Below, piece by piece: positions 36,022 to 45,958 of a stretch of 64,000 nucleotides of DNA. Source of the stretch: Niveispirillum sp943371025. Its GTDB lineage: Bacteria; Pseudomonadota; Alphaproteobacteria; Azospirillales; Azospirillaceae. Position 1 is the stretch's first letter. Every line of letters begins with the position of its first letter. Location: positions 191,140 through 255,139 of the forward strand of contig CALRTC020000005.1 of assembly GCA_943371025.1 (NCBI GenBank). Direction: 5' to 3'. Below the pieces are notes generated by a model. It saw only the letters and a program-made list of their open reading frames with translations, was not told the DNA's origin and searched no databases. The position numbers and the translations under genes are program-made.

Positions 36022-36069
36022 CAATGGCGGCCGGCCAGCCGCCGCGCAATCCCGACAAGGAGAAATCCC

Positions 36070-36486
36070 ATGCCCATCAGCCTGACCCTGACCCAGGGCG
36101 TCCTGTCCGACGCCGTCATCCCCGTTGCCATCGCGCGCATCACCGATGCCTTTCTTGCCAGCCATGGCCTGACGGGCAACAAGATCATGACCCCCAACGT
36201 CACGGCCCATGTCAACATCATGGCCAAGGGCACCAGCTTTTCCGGCGGCCAGCCGGTCGAAGGCGCGTGGCTGGAAACACGCACGCCGTCCTTTGCCCTG
36301 AATGAACCGGCCGTTCAGCGCGACTTCTATGGCAAGGCGACGTCCATCCTGATCGAACTGGCGGAAGGACGCCTGACACCGGACCGTGTCTGGGCCAATG
36401 GCGTCCACACGGTCGACGGCACCTGGAACCTGGACGGAATTCCCAGGACCAATGCGGAACTGGGTGCCGCCCTGGCCGCCGCCTGA
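36070..36486 (+). CDS. small tautomerase-like protein
   Basis: A 138-residue protein with Pro directly after the initiator Met (MPISLTLTQGVL), the position of the catalytic base in the 4-oxalocrotonate tautomerase superfamily. It also has TGNKIMTPNVTAHVN and a C-terminal stretch with DGIPRTNAELGAA, as in proteins annotated as tautomerases. AAGGAG lies 6 bases before the ATG. No signal peptide. Substrate unknown; regulation by the divergent TetR suggests response to a small, possibly aromatic, molecule. The family call is moderate. Confidence 0.65.
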   Translation: MPISLTLTQGVLSDAVIPVAIARITDAFLASHGLTGNKIMTPNVTAHVNIMAKGTSFSGGQPVEGAWLETRTPSFALNEPAVQRDFYGKATSILIELAEGRLTPDRVWANGVHTVDGTWNLDGIPRTNAELGAALAAA

Positions 36487-36504
36487 CCAGTTCTGCTGCG
36501 CGAT

Positions 36505-36536
36505 GGCAGGCGCGGGGCTGTGCCCCCGCGCCTGCC
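36505..36536. terminator. 13-bp-stem bidirectional hairpin
   Basis: GGCAGGCGCGGGG and its exact complement flank a 6-base loop, between the tautomerase-like gene and the convergent GH9 gene. No T run, but the stem is very stable. Confidence 0.6.
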
Positions 36537-38371
36537 TACCGTTCGTCCAGATAGGCCGCGACCCAGACCAGGGGGGCGTTCCAGTTGATCGCCACCTCGT
36601 TCAGGGTGAACAGGTTCAGGTCATCGCGCCAGCAGGCCTGGGGTGCGCAGTCGCCCAGCAGCTTGCGCGCGTCTTCCCCCGGATTGCCGTTCGGCCCGCC
36701 GGACAGGACGCCCGGCGGCGGGGGCGGCAGTTTGGGGTCGAGGCTGGGCGCCCAGAAACGATGATGCGGATGCTGCATCGACCGGGCGCCATAGCCGCTG
36801 ATATAGGAGAAATCCAGGGGATTGCGGCCCAGCAGGTAGGAGGCGACGTCAATCACCTTGTCCCGGTATTTGCCCTCTCCCGTGAGATCATGGGCATAGG
36901 CCAGGACGATGGCCCGGTTCAGCAACCCGCCATTCGAACCCCAGCCGAAGGCGCGGGCCGGCATGGGCTGGCGGTAACCATCGCCGCCTTCCCGAAGATG
37001 GTTGTCCGCCGCCCGGGTGATCGATTTCACCAGTCTGGCCCCGTCGCGGTCAGGCAATGCGTCGGGATGCAGTACCAGCGACAGCACGCCCAGGGGGGCC
37101 GTCTGTCCCCAGCCGGGGTCGGCCACGGCGTCCCGCTGGAAATGCTGCGACCCGGTCACGACCTTCGCGAACAAGGGCTGGTGCGTGGTCACCAGCAGTT
37201 CGGCCGCGGCCCAGAAGAATTCGTCCGACACATCATCGTCGGCATAGCCGCCGCTGCCATTGAAATCCCCGATGGCACGCGCATCCGACACGCGCACGGC
37301 GGCGGCCCAGGCCCGAAGTGCGGCCTTCAGGCAGCGATCGGAGAAGGTGGGGTCGATCTTCTGCCAGATGCGGGCCGCCTGCGCTGCCGTGGCGGCCAGG
37401 TTCAGCGTCGCGGCCGTGTTGGGCGCATAGAGGAAGCGGCGTTCGGGGTCCAGGTGCGGCGGCATGGGGAAGCCCGTCCAATGTTCGTCCCCCATCTTGT
37501 GATGGGCCATGCCGGAGACATCGACGTCGGTGAAGGTCAGCCGGTCGCTGCCCTTCTGCGGGCCCAGCGGCAGGCCCATGCGTGTGCCGTCCGGCACCTG
37601 CATGGACAGGAGGAACTCCATCTCCCACCGCGCTTCATCCAGCAGGTCGTTCACGCCATTGCCGGCTTCGGGCAGGATGGCGGTGCCGTCGGGCAGGGCG
37701 GGTGGCTTGTGCCGCACCACCTGCCGTTCATAAAGGTTCAGCAGGGTCCAGACGGCGATACCGCCATTGACCACATATTTGCCCTGGTCGCCGGCATCGT
37801 ACCAGCCGCCCGTGACATCCAGACTGTAGGAACAGCCGGGCCAGACATTGCCGGCCTTGTCCTTGCCGTTGAAGCAGGGGGCCACGTCCTTGGGGTGGCC
37901 GGCGGGACGGGCCCAGGCCTCACCCACCAGCCGCGCCTCGATCGGGAGGCCGGACCGGTTATGGTAGAAATAGGCCAATGCGTCGCGCTTCAGGCCCGCA
38001 TAGGGACCATCGCCGATGCCGACCGGGCGGCTGACGGCGCCGTCGCCCACGGCCCCATCCCCCACGGCCAGGGTGAAGCCGTCGCCCGTGGCCTTGGCGC
38101 TGCTGAAATCCAACAGATGCAGGTGCTGGCCCGAGGCGGCATCATCGCCCAGCACCGTCGTGCTGCCTTGGGCCAGGACGGTGCCAGCAGCATCCAGCAG
38201 GCGCCAGCGCAGCGGCCGGGTCGCGGCATCGGGCAGCAAGGCCTGCTTGGGGCCATTGGCCAGCAGGCCCGCCTGGTTCAGGCGGACGGGATTGACGGGG
38301 GCGTCCTGTGCAATGGCCGCGGTGGACAGGCACAGGCTGGCCGCGACGGCGGCAAGAATCAGGCGGCGCAT
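36536..38371 (-). CDS. glycoside hydrolase family 9 (endoglucanase-type), exported
   Basis: A 611-residue exported enzyme. The signal peptide is about 1-21 (STAAIAQD). An N-terminal immunoglobulin-like domain (CelD_N type, VRLNQAGLLANGPKQALL) comes first, then the (alpha/alpha)6 barrel with GGWYDAGDQGKYVVN (D192 and D195, catalytic base and partner) and NEVAINWNAPLVW near the end (E592, acid). Typical substrates are beta-1,4-glucans, though some GH9 enzymes cut glucosyl ends or mixed-linkage glucans. The start is 4 bp after the GH43 stop, so it belongs to the same operon. It adds a cellulose or xyloglucan side to an otherwise xylan-directed set. Confidence 0.93.
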   Translation of the reverse strand: MRRLILAAVAASLCLSTAAIAQDAPVNPVRLNQAGLLANGPKQALLPDAATRPLRWRLLDAAGTVLAQGSTTVLGDDAASGQHLHLLDFSSAKATGDGFTLAVGDGAVGDGAVSRPVGIGDGPYAGLKRDALAYFYHNRSGLPIEARLVGEAWARPAGHPKDVAPCFNGKDKAGNVWPGCSYSLDVTGGWYDAGDQGKYVVNGGIAVWTLLNLYERQVVRHKPPALPDGTAILPEAGNGVNDLLDEARWEMEFLLSMQVPDGTRMGLPLGPQKGSDRLTFTDVDVSGMAHHKMGDEHWTGFPMPPHLDPERRFLYAPNTAATLNLAATAAQAARIWQKIDPTFSDRCLKAALRAWAAAVRVSDARAIGDFNGSGGYADDDVSDEFFWAAAELLVTTHQPLFAKVVTGSQHFQRDAVADPGWGQTAPLGVLSLVLHPDALPDRDGARLVKSITRAADNHLREGGDGYRQPMPARAFGWGSNGGLLNRAIVLAYAHDLTGEGKYRDKVIDVASYLLGRNPLDFSYISGYGARSMQHPHHRFWAPSLDPKLPPPPPGVLSGGPNGNPGEDARKLLGDCAPQACWRDDLNLFTLNEVAINWNAPLVWVAAYLDER

Positions 38372-38375
38372 GGGG

Positions 38376-40076
38376 TCAGTTCCGCGCGGTATGGGTTTGG
38401 GCGAAGGGGCCGAACATGGTGCCGACAAAGCCGCCGGCCCGTCTGGTGGACAGGATGGTGCCATCCGCTCCGGTCAGCACGGGTTGCCATGGGCCATCCG
38501 GAGCGGCGACAGCGAAATCATAGGCGCCGCCGCGTGCCGTGATGCGCAGGCGCAAGGGCCCCCGGTCGGGGACGGGCAGGCTGGCCAGCGACTTGCCGTC
38601 CGCCGGATCGGCATTGCCGGCGCGGGCGGCGACGCGGGCCACGCGGGCCTTTCCGTCCTGTTCGATGGTAAAGCGGAACCAGTAATCATCACTCTGGATG
38701 GCGGCCAGTCCCGCACGCTCCCCCGGCTGGTCGGGCGTGAAATCCAGTTCGGTGGTCAGGCTGGCATTCATATGCTGCTGTCGACGCGCCCAGAAAGATG
38801 GATGCCCATGGTCCGACAGGCCCACGGGCAGCAGCTTCAGGGTCAGCGCGCCCTTCACACTGGTCAGGTCGTACCAGTCGCCCTTGGGATTGCGTGGCGT
38901 CATCCAGTGGAGCGGCAGGGAAGGTCCATCGAATTCATCGCGGATGCTGAAGGGCCCGCTGGTGGGCACGGGCGCCGGTGGCTGCGGTGGCAACCTGGGC
39001 CTGGCATGGGTCAGGGCGATGGCCTGTCCCGACCGGGTCATCCGGGGCCAGCCATCCACCCATTCCACCGGCAGCAGGAATGTTTCCCGCCCCGTATTGT
39101 AGAAATCATCGGCGTAGGGGCGCACGGCCAGGAAGCTGGCCCACCAGTCGCCGTTGGGCAATTGCACGAAATCGGCATGCCCGGCCGAGGTAACGGGATA
39201 GGCCCGGTCGGCGGGCAGGTCGCGCTGGGTCAGGATGGGATTGCCGGGCGCGGGCGTGAAGGGCCCCAGGAGCGACGGGCCGCGGAACACGACCTGGGAA
39301 TGGTTGACGGCCGTCCCGCCCTCCGCCGCGATCAGGTAATAGAAGCCGTCCTTCCTGAAGATATGCGGGCCTTCGATCCAGACCGGCTTCTGCGTGATGT
39401 CGACGCCGCCATTCACCAGCAGTATGCGCGGGCCGATGGTCTTCAGCGCCTGGGTGTCGAATTCCTGCACCCAGATGGCGCGGTGGCCGCTATAGAGCGG
39501 TTCACCTTCCGGCGGGCCGTTATTGACGATATAGGCGCGGCCATCATCATCGAAGAAGATGGACGGGTCGATGCCGCCCACCAGATCGGGCAGCCAAACC
39601 GGATCGCTCCACGGGCCGCTTGCATCCTTGGCCGTCACCACGAAATTGCCGCCGCAATCCACGCAGGTATTGATGATGTAGAAGGTGCCGTCATGATGGG
39701 CGATGGAAGGCGCGAAGACGCCGCGCGACAGGCCCAGATCCTTGAAATCCAGCATGCCGGGTCGGTCGATGGCATTGCCCACCTGCGTCCAGGTCACCAG
39801 ATCGCGGCTGTGGAAGACGGGTATGCCGGGAAACCAGCTGAAGGTGGAATTGACCAGATAATAATCGTCGCCTACCCGCGTGATCGACGGGTCGGGGTAA
39901 TAGCCGGTCAGGATGGGGTTGCGATAGTCGCCCGGACCCGGCTTTGTCCCCGCGTCCGCCGGGTCGCTGCCCTGATAGTCGACCCAGTTGAAGCGGGCGC
40001 TGTCGGCGGCGGATGCGGCCGGGGCCAGCAGCGCCAATGCCAGGGCCAGCGTCGTGATGGCTTTGCGCTGGTTCAT
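38376..40076 (-). CDS. glycoside hydrolase family 43 (arabinofuranosidase/xylosidase), copy 2
   Basis: A 566-residue exported enzyme. The signal peptide ends near residue 24 (APAASAADS). The five-blade propeller has D62 in YPDPS (base), D170 in GIDPSIFF (pKa modulator) and E235 in WIEGPHIF (acid). A C-terminal concanavalin-like domain follows (about 345-566). The ATG at 40076 has GGGAGGACC upstream; a longer frame into the leader is rejected. It lies 43 bp downstream of a near-equal-length paralogue, a tandem duplication. Substrate is either beta-xylosidic ends or arabinofuranosyl side chains. Confidence 0.93.
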   Translation of the reverse strand: MNQRKAITTLALALALLAPAASAADSARFNWVDYQGSDPADAGTKPGPGDYRNPILTGYYPDPSITRVGDDYYLVNSTFSWFPGIPVFHSRDLVTWTQVGNAIDRPGMLDFKDLGLSRGVFAPSIAHHDGTFYIINTCVDCGGNFVVTAKDASGPWSDPVWLPDLVGGIDPSIFFDDDGRAYIVNNGPPEGEPLYSGHRAIWVQEFDTQALKTIGPRILLVNGGVDITQKPVWIEGPHIFRKDGFYYLIAAEGGTAVNHSQVVFRGPSLLGPFTPAPGNPILTQRDLPADRAYPVTSAGHADFVQLPNGDWWASFLAVRPYADDFYNTGRETFLLPVEWVDGWPRMTRSGQAIALTHARPRLPPQPPAPVPTSGPFSIRDEFDGPSLPLHWMTPRNPKGDWYDLTSVKGALTLKLLPVGLSDHGHPSFWARRQQHMNASLTTELDFTPDQPGERAGLAAIQSDDYWFRFTIEQDGKARVARVAARAGNADPADGKSLASLPVPDRGPLRLRITARGGAYDFAVAAPDGPWQPVLTGADGTILSTRRAGGFVGTMFGPFAQTHTARN

Positions 40077-40119
40077 CTTGGTCCTCCCGGTGGTGTTTTT
40101 ATCGGTTTGGGGCCGGTGC

Positions 40120-41820
40120 TCAGCCCTTGGGTGCTTCCGCATAGGGGCCGATCAGCACGCCCATGAAGCCGCGCGCCGTGGCCGTGGACAGGATGGTGCC
40201 ATCAGCGCCGGTCAGCACGGGCAGCCAGTCGCCCCGGGGTGTGGCGGCATGGAAATCATAAAGCCCGCCACGCGCCGTGACGCGCAGGCGCAAGGGGCCG
40301 TCGCCGGGCGCGGGGATGGTGGCCAGGATGGTTCCGTCCGTCGGTTCCTTCTCTCCCGCCCGGCGGGCGACGCGAACCACCCGTTTGCCGTCGGCCCGTT
40401 CCACGGTCAGGCGGAACCAGTATTCATCATTCTGGATGACGGCCAGACCCGCCCGCTCCCCCGGCTTTTCCGGATTGAAGCTGACCTCTGTCGTGGCACT
40501 GGCCAGCATATGCTGCTGCCGCCGGCCCCACAGCGACGGGTTCTTGTGGTCGCCCAGACCCACAGGGCGCGGGGTGATGGACAGGGCGCCATCCGACAGC
40601 CGGTACCAACCGTCATCCAGCCCGCGCGGCGTCATCCAGTAGAGCGGCAGGCGGTCGCCATTGAAATCATCGCGCACCAGCATCGTCCCGGTGGTGGGGA
40701 GGACGGGGGCGGGCTGGGCCGGCAGTTGGGGCCGGGTGGCGATGCGCGGGATCTCCGTGCCCTTGTCCAGGATGCGCGGCCAGCCATCAACCCAGCGCAC
40801 GGGCAAGAGGAAGGTCTCCCGCCCGGTATTGAACATCTCCCCACCCGCATAGGGGCGCACGGCCAGAAACACAGCCCACCAGTCGCCATTGGGCAATTCC
40901 ACCAGATCGGCATGGCCCGATGCCTCGATCGGGTCGGGCCGGGTGGGGCTCAAGTCGCGCTGGGTCAGGATGGGATTGACGGGGCCAGGCTCATAGGGGC
41001 CGGTCGGTGACTTCGACCGCCAGATCATCTGGGCGTGGCTGGTGCCCGTGCCGCCTTCGGCTGCCGTCAGATAGTAATAGCCATCCTTCTTATAAAGATG
41101 CGGACCTTCGACATAGCCGGGCTTGGTCGCAATGTCGGCCCCGCCGCTGACGATCATGTGGCGCTTGCCCAGGGTGGTCAGGGTCTTGGGATCGAACTGC
41201 TGAATCCACAGGGCGCGGTGCCCCTCATACAGTTCCTTGTCACCTTCCGGCAGGTCGTTGTTCAGAATCCAGGCCGTGCCGTCATCATCGAAGAACAGCG
41301 ACGGGTCGATCCCGTCGCGCAGATCCTTCAGCCAGACCGGGTCGGACCAGGGGCCGGCCGGATCCCTGGCCGTGATGACGAAATTGCCGCCGCAATAGAA
41401 GCAGGTGTTGGTGATGTAGAACAGGCCGTCATGGTGCCGGATGGTCGGCGCAAACAGCCCGCCCGTCAGGCCGCCATTGCCGAAATCCATCAGGCCGGGC
41501 CGGGCGATGGCGTTGGATATTTGCGTCCAGTTCACCAGATCGCGGCTGTGGAACACGGGCAGGCCCGGCAGCCAGCCGAAGCTGGAATTGACCAGATAGA
41601 AATCATCGCCCACGCGGGTGACGGACGGGTCGGGATAGAAACCGGCGACGACGGGATTGCGGTATTCACCCGCACCCGGCTTCTGCTTCGCTTCCGCCCG
41701 GTCGGATGTGCCCTGATACTCAAACCAGTCGAACCGCGCCGCCTCCACCGCCTGGGCCGCTGCCGTCGCGGACAAGAAAATCCCCAGTGCCAGCAACGGC
41801 GCCCAACGCCCCTTGGCCAT
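40120..41820 (-). CDS. glycoside hydrolase family 43 (arabinofuranosidase/xylosidase), copy 1
   Basis: A 566-residue exported enzyme, paralogous to its downstream neighbour over its whole length. The signal peptide ends near residue 22 (ATAAAQAVE). D64 in YPDPS (base), D172 in GIDPSLFF and E238 in YVEGPHLY (acid) are all kept, with a C-terminal concanavalin-like domain. It is the first gene of the GH43-GH43-GH9 operon, and a LacI-type operator lies 34 bp upstream of its ATG. Small differences near the active site (STFSWFPGIP versus SSFGWLPGLP) hint at different side-chain preferences. Confidence 0.93.
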   Translation of the reverse strand: MAKGRWAPLLALGIFLSATAAAQAVEAARFDWFEYQGTSDRAEAKQKPGAGEYRNPVVAGFYPDPSVTRVGDDFYLVNSSFGWLPGLPVFHSRDLVNWTQISNAIARPGLMDFGNGGLTGGLFAPTIRHHDGLFYITNTCFYCGGNFVITARDPAGPWSDPVWLKDLRDGIDPSLFFDDDGTAWILNNDLPEGDKELYEGHRALWIQQFDPKTLTTLGKRHMIVSGGADIATKPGYVEGPHLYKKDGYYYLTAAEGGTGTSHAQMIWRSKSPTGPYEPGPVNPILTQRDLSPTRPDPIEASGHADLVELPNGDWWAVFLAVRPYAGGEMFNTGRETFLLPVRWVDGWPRILDKGTEIPRIATRPQLPAQPAPVLPTTGTMLVRDDFNGDRLPLYWMTPRGLDDGWYRLSDGALSITPRPVGLGDHKNPSLWGRRQQHMLASATTEVSFNPEKPGERAGLAVIQNDEYWFRLTVERADGKRVVRVARRAGEKEPTDGTILATIPAPGDGPLRLRVTARGGLYDFHAATPRGDWLPVLTGADGTILSTATARGFMGVLIGPYAEAPKG

Positions 41821-41854
41821 GTTTCCTACCCCGGATATTTCGTTCGATTAACGT

Positions 41855-41868
41855 TGTTAGCGTTATCA
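41855..41868. promoter_or_regulatory. LacI-type operator upstream of the GH43-GH43-GH9 operon
   Basis: TGATAACGCTAACA on the minus strand matches the shared operator, 34 bp before the GH43 start. Confidence 0.7.
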
Positions 41869-41927
41869 TGGCGAGGCGGCGGGTCTGTGTCCAGGGCTTT
41901 GACAAGGCTGTCAGGGGGGCAAAAGGA

Positions 41928-41955
41928 AAGGGCGGCAGGTTGCCCCGCCGCCCTT
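41928..41955 (-). terminator. intrinsic terminator after the M28 peptidase gene
   Basis: AAGGGCGGC and GCCGCCCTT flank a 10-base loop. On the minus strand the stem is followed by TTTCCTTTT. It separates the peptidase from the GH43 operon. Confidence 0.7.
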
Positions 41956-41980
41956 GGCTTCGCTCAACAGTAAAAAGCGC

Positions 41981-43627
<1,647 letters not shown>

Positions 43628-43718
43628 TCGTTGGCACTCCATAGAAAGTATACGGTTCGATAGCAAAGTCTGGCCGATCTTTCCATGCCGTTTCAGCGCG
43701 CGTGCTGGGGAGGGATTG

Positions 43719-44141
43719 TCAAAGGGCGAGGACAGCGATGCCCAATTGTCGGGCGGCTTCCGCCAGCCGCCTGTCGCGGGTGCAGAGCGTGGCGCCAAGG
43801 TCGGCGGTGATGGCCAGATGCAGGGCATCACCGGCCCGAAGCCCCATGTCGGCCTGATCACACAGCCTTGCCGCCTGGGCGAAATGCTGACGGCCGACCG
43901 TGACGAGGTTCAGGGATTCGTCGACCAAGCGTTGGAAATGAACCAGCACAGTGGCCCGTTCATTCAGACCGATTTGCCCCGTCCTGACCTTCATCGACAG
44001 GGCGGCAGAGAATTCTGTCAGCCCCCAATCACTGACCAGCAGCCTGTCCACATCCTGCGCAGCCAGCCACCTCTGTGCTTCCGGCGTCGTCGCCTCGGGT
44101 GTGACGGCGGTGACCAGCAGGGACGTGTCGAGATAAAGCAC
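43719..44141 (-). CDS. vapC: VapC-like PIN-domain toxin (ribonuclease)
   Basis: A 140-residue PIN-domain protein. The acidic residues that bind metal are visible: YLDTS (D5), a mid Glu in LTEFSAAL, and DALHLA plus TRDRRLAEAA in the C-terminal part. Such toxins cleave RNA, often initiator tRNA or rRNA. It starts 2 bp after the antitoxin stop, the normal antitoxin-first order. The set is intact. Confidence 0.9.
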   Translation of the reverse strand: MLYLDTSLLVTAVTPEATTPEAQRWLAAQDVDRLLVSDWGLTEFSAALSMKVRTGQIGLNERATVLVHFQRLVDESLNLVTVGRQHFAQAARLCDQADMGLRAGDALHLAITADLGATLCTRDRRLAEAARQLGIAVLAL

Positions 44142-44143
44142 GG

Positions 44144-44386
44144 TCAGTAGCGGGCATCATCGCGCAGGCGCTGCATGAAGACGTCACTATCTTCGGCCTG
44201 GAGGGAAATGCTCTGGGTAAGGTGTTGCAACTGATCCAAGGATATGGGCTTGCGCGGCCTTTCAATCGGGCTCAACCGAGCGACCGGTATGCCATGGCGG
44301 GTGATGCACACAGTCTCTCCCTCCGCGACCTGGGTGAGCAGTTCGCTGAGATGGGCTTTAGCGTCGGCCAGCTTGACCGTGTGCAT
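44144..44386 (-). CDS. vapB: Phd/YefM-type antitoxin
   Basis: An 80-residue protein with the Phd/YefM N-terminal DNA-binding domain (VKLADAKAHLSELLTQVAEGE, the family opening, and ITRHGIPVARL) and a charged C-terminal tail that would wrap the toxin (DSDVFMQRLRDDARY). It normally binds its own promoter, alone or with the toxin. It sits directly upstream of the PIN toxin and 66 bp after the last halogenase-like gene. Confidence 0.9.
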   Translation of the reverse strand: MHTVKLADAKAHLSELLTQVAEGETVCITRHGIPVARLSPIERPRKPISLDQLQHLTQSISLQAEDSDVFMQRLRDDARY

Positions 44387-44452
44387 GGGAATAGTCCCTG
44401 ACCAAAAGGCTGGTCATGATATAGGAAATCCCCCTTGCTCTGGAAAGGGACC

Positions 44453-45958
44453 TCACGCGCCGCAATGCTGGCGGATGAACGCCCGGTGGGTGGGCATATA
44501 GTCGGCGGAATTGCCGATGGCCTCGCGGATATGGTCCAGGCGGGCGCGGGCTTCGTCCAGGCTCAGCACATTGGCGACGGGGTCGTAGCCTTGGGGCTGC
44601 ATCAACTGGCCCAGCATGACGGCGAACCAGCTTGTGTCGTTGAACAACTCCTCATTCTCCCGGAAACAGCGGCCATGCTCGCGGAAGACCGCCATCTTTT
44701 CCGCCAGACGGTCGGGGATGGGCATGGTCCGGCAATAATTCCAGAAGGGGCTGTCGTCGCGTTCCGTCGCCTTGTAATGCAGGATCAGGAAGTCGCGAAT
44801 TTCGGCATATTCGGTGGCCAGGATGCGGTTATAGCGGGCGATGGTGGCGGGCGCGAAATCCAGGTCCGGGAACATGGCCATCAGCCGCGACAGGCCCGAC
44901 TGGATCAGCCAGATGGAGGTCGATTCCAGCGGTTCCAGAAAGCCAGACGACAGGCCGATGGCGACCACATTCCGGATCCAGACCTGCCGGCGATGGCCCG
45001 TGGTGAAGGGCACGAAGCGCGGATCGGCCAGCGGCCTGCCATCCAGATTGGATAGCAGCAGGGATGCGGCCTCGTCGTCGCTCATATAGGCAGAACAGAA
45101 GACATGGCCGTTGCCGATACGGTGCTGCAAGGGGATGCGCCATTGCCAGCCGGCGGGACGCGCCGTGGAGCGGGTATAGGGCGTCATCGCCTCGGTCCCT
45201 TCACACGGCACGGCCACGGCGCGGTTGCAGGGCAGCCAGTGCGACCAGTCGACAAAGCCCGCCTGCATCGTGCCTTCGATCAGCAACCCGCGGAAGCCGG
45301 AGCAATCGATGAACAGGTCACCTTCCACCCGCGAACCGTCGGCCAGTTCGACCGACTGCACAAAGCCGGTTTCGGGATGCTGATGCACGCGGGTGATCTT
45401 CCCTTCCCGCCTGACCACGCCGCGCGCCTCGGCATAGCTGCGCAGGTAGCGGGCATAAAGGCCGGCATCGAAATGGAAGGCATAGGCGATTTCCGACAGG
45501 GGCGAGCGGCCGGCATTGATGGGGCGCATGAAACGCCCGCGCGCGCCGGCCGTGGCCTGCAGCGACCAATCCTCGATCCGGTCGACCAGCCCTGCCTGTT
45601 TCAGCCGCAGCCAATAGGCATGGAAGGAAACGCCCTTCATATTCACGCCGATATGGCCGAACGGGTGGAAATAGGTGTGGCCCCGGCGGGCCCAGTCCAC
45701 GAACTGGATGCCCAGCTTGAAACTGCCCTTGGTGGCCTTCAGGAACTCATCCTCGTCAATGCCCAGCATGCGGTTGAAGGTCGCCATCTGCGGGATCGTC
45801 GCCTCGCCCACGCCGACAATGCCGATCTCGTCGCTTTCGACCAGGGTGATCTGCGCATAGTCCGGGCCCAGCAGGCGGGCGAAGGTGGCCGCACTCATCC
45901 AGCCGGCGGTGCCGCCGCCAACGATGGTGATGCGGCGGATGCGACGGTCGCTGCTCAT
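44453..45958 (-). CDS. flavin-dependent tryptophan-halogenase family protein A
   Basis: A 501-residue FAD-dependent enzyme of the tryptophan halogenase family. GGGTAGW at 14-20 binds FAD, K81 in GSFKLGIQF matches the catalytic lysine (PrnA K79), AGWQWRIPLQHR carries WxWxIP, and FLEPLESTSIW holds the catalytic Glu region. Its ATG overlaps the previous stop by 4 bp (ATGA). Last of four coupled paralogues. Relatives next to TonB receptors (Xanthomonas enzymes, BrvH) halogenate indoles in vitro, but their true substrate is unknown. No flavin reductase gene is in the window. Confidence 0.92.
   Translation of the reverse strand: MSSDRRIRRITIVGGGTAGWMSAATFARLLGPDYAQITLVESDEIGIVGVGEATIPQMATFNRMLGIDEDEFLKATKGSFKLGIQFVDWARRGHTYFHPFGHIGVNMKGVSFHAYWLRLKQAGLVDRIEDWSLQATAGARGRFMRPINAGRSPLSEIAYAFHFDAGLYARYLRSYAEARGVVRREGKITRVHQHPETGFVQSVELADGSRVEGDLFIDCSGFRGLLIEGTMQAGFVDWSHWLPCNRAVAVPCEGTEAMTPYTRSTARPAGWQWRIPLQHRIGNGHVFCSAYMSDDEAASLLLSNLDGRPLADPRFVPFTTGHRRQVWIRNVVAIGLSSGFLEPLESTSIWLIQSGLSRLMAMFPDLDFAPATIARYNRILATEYAEIRDFLILHYKATERDDSPFWNYCRTMPIPDRLAEKMAVFREHGRCFRENEELFNDTSWFAVMLGQLMQPQGYDPVANVLSLDEARARLDHIREAIGNSADYMPTHRAFIRQHCGA

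Noticed and set aside
44387..44452. Possible LacI-type site or promoter between the halogenase operon end and vapB
   Set aside because: The 66 bp hold no palindrome matching the operator; only a short region likely to carry the antitoxin promoter.
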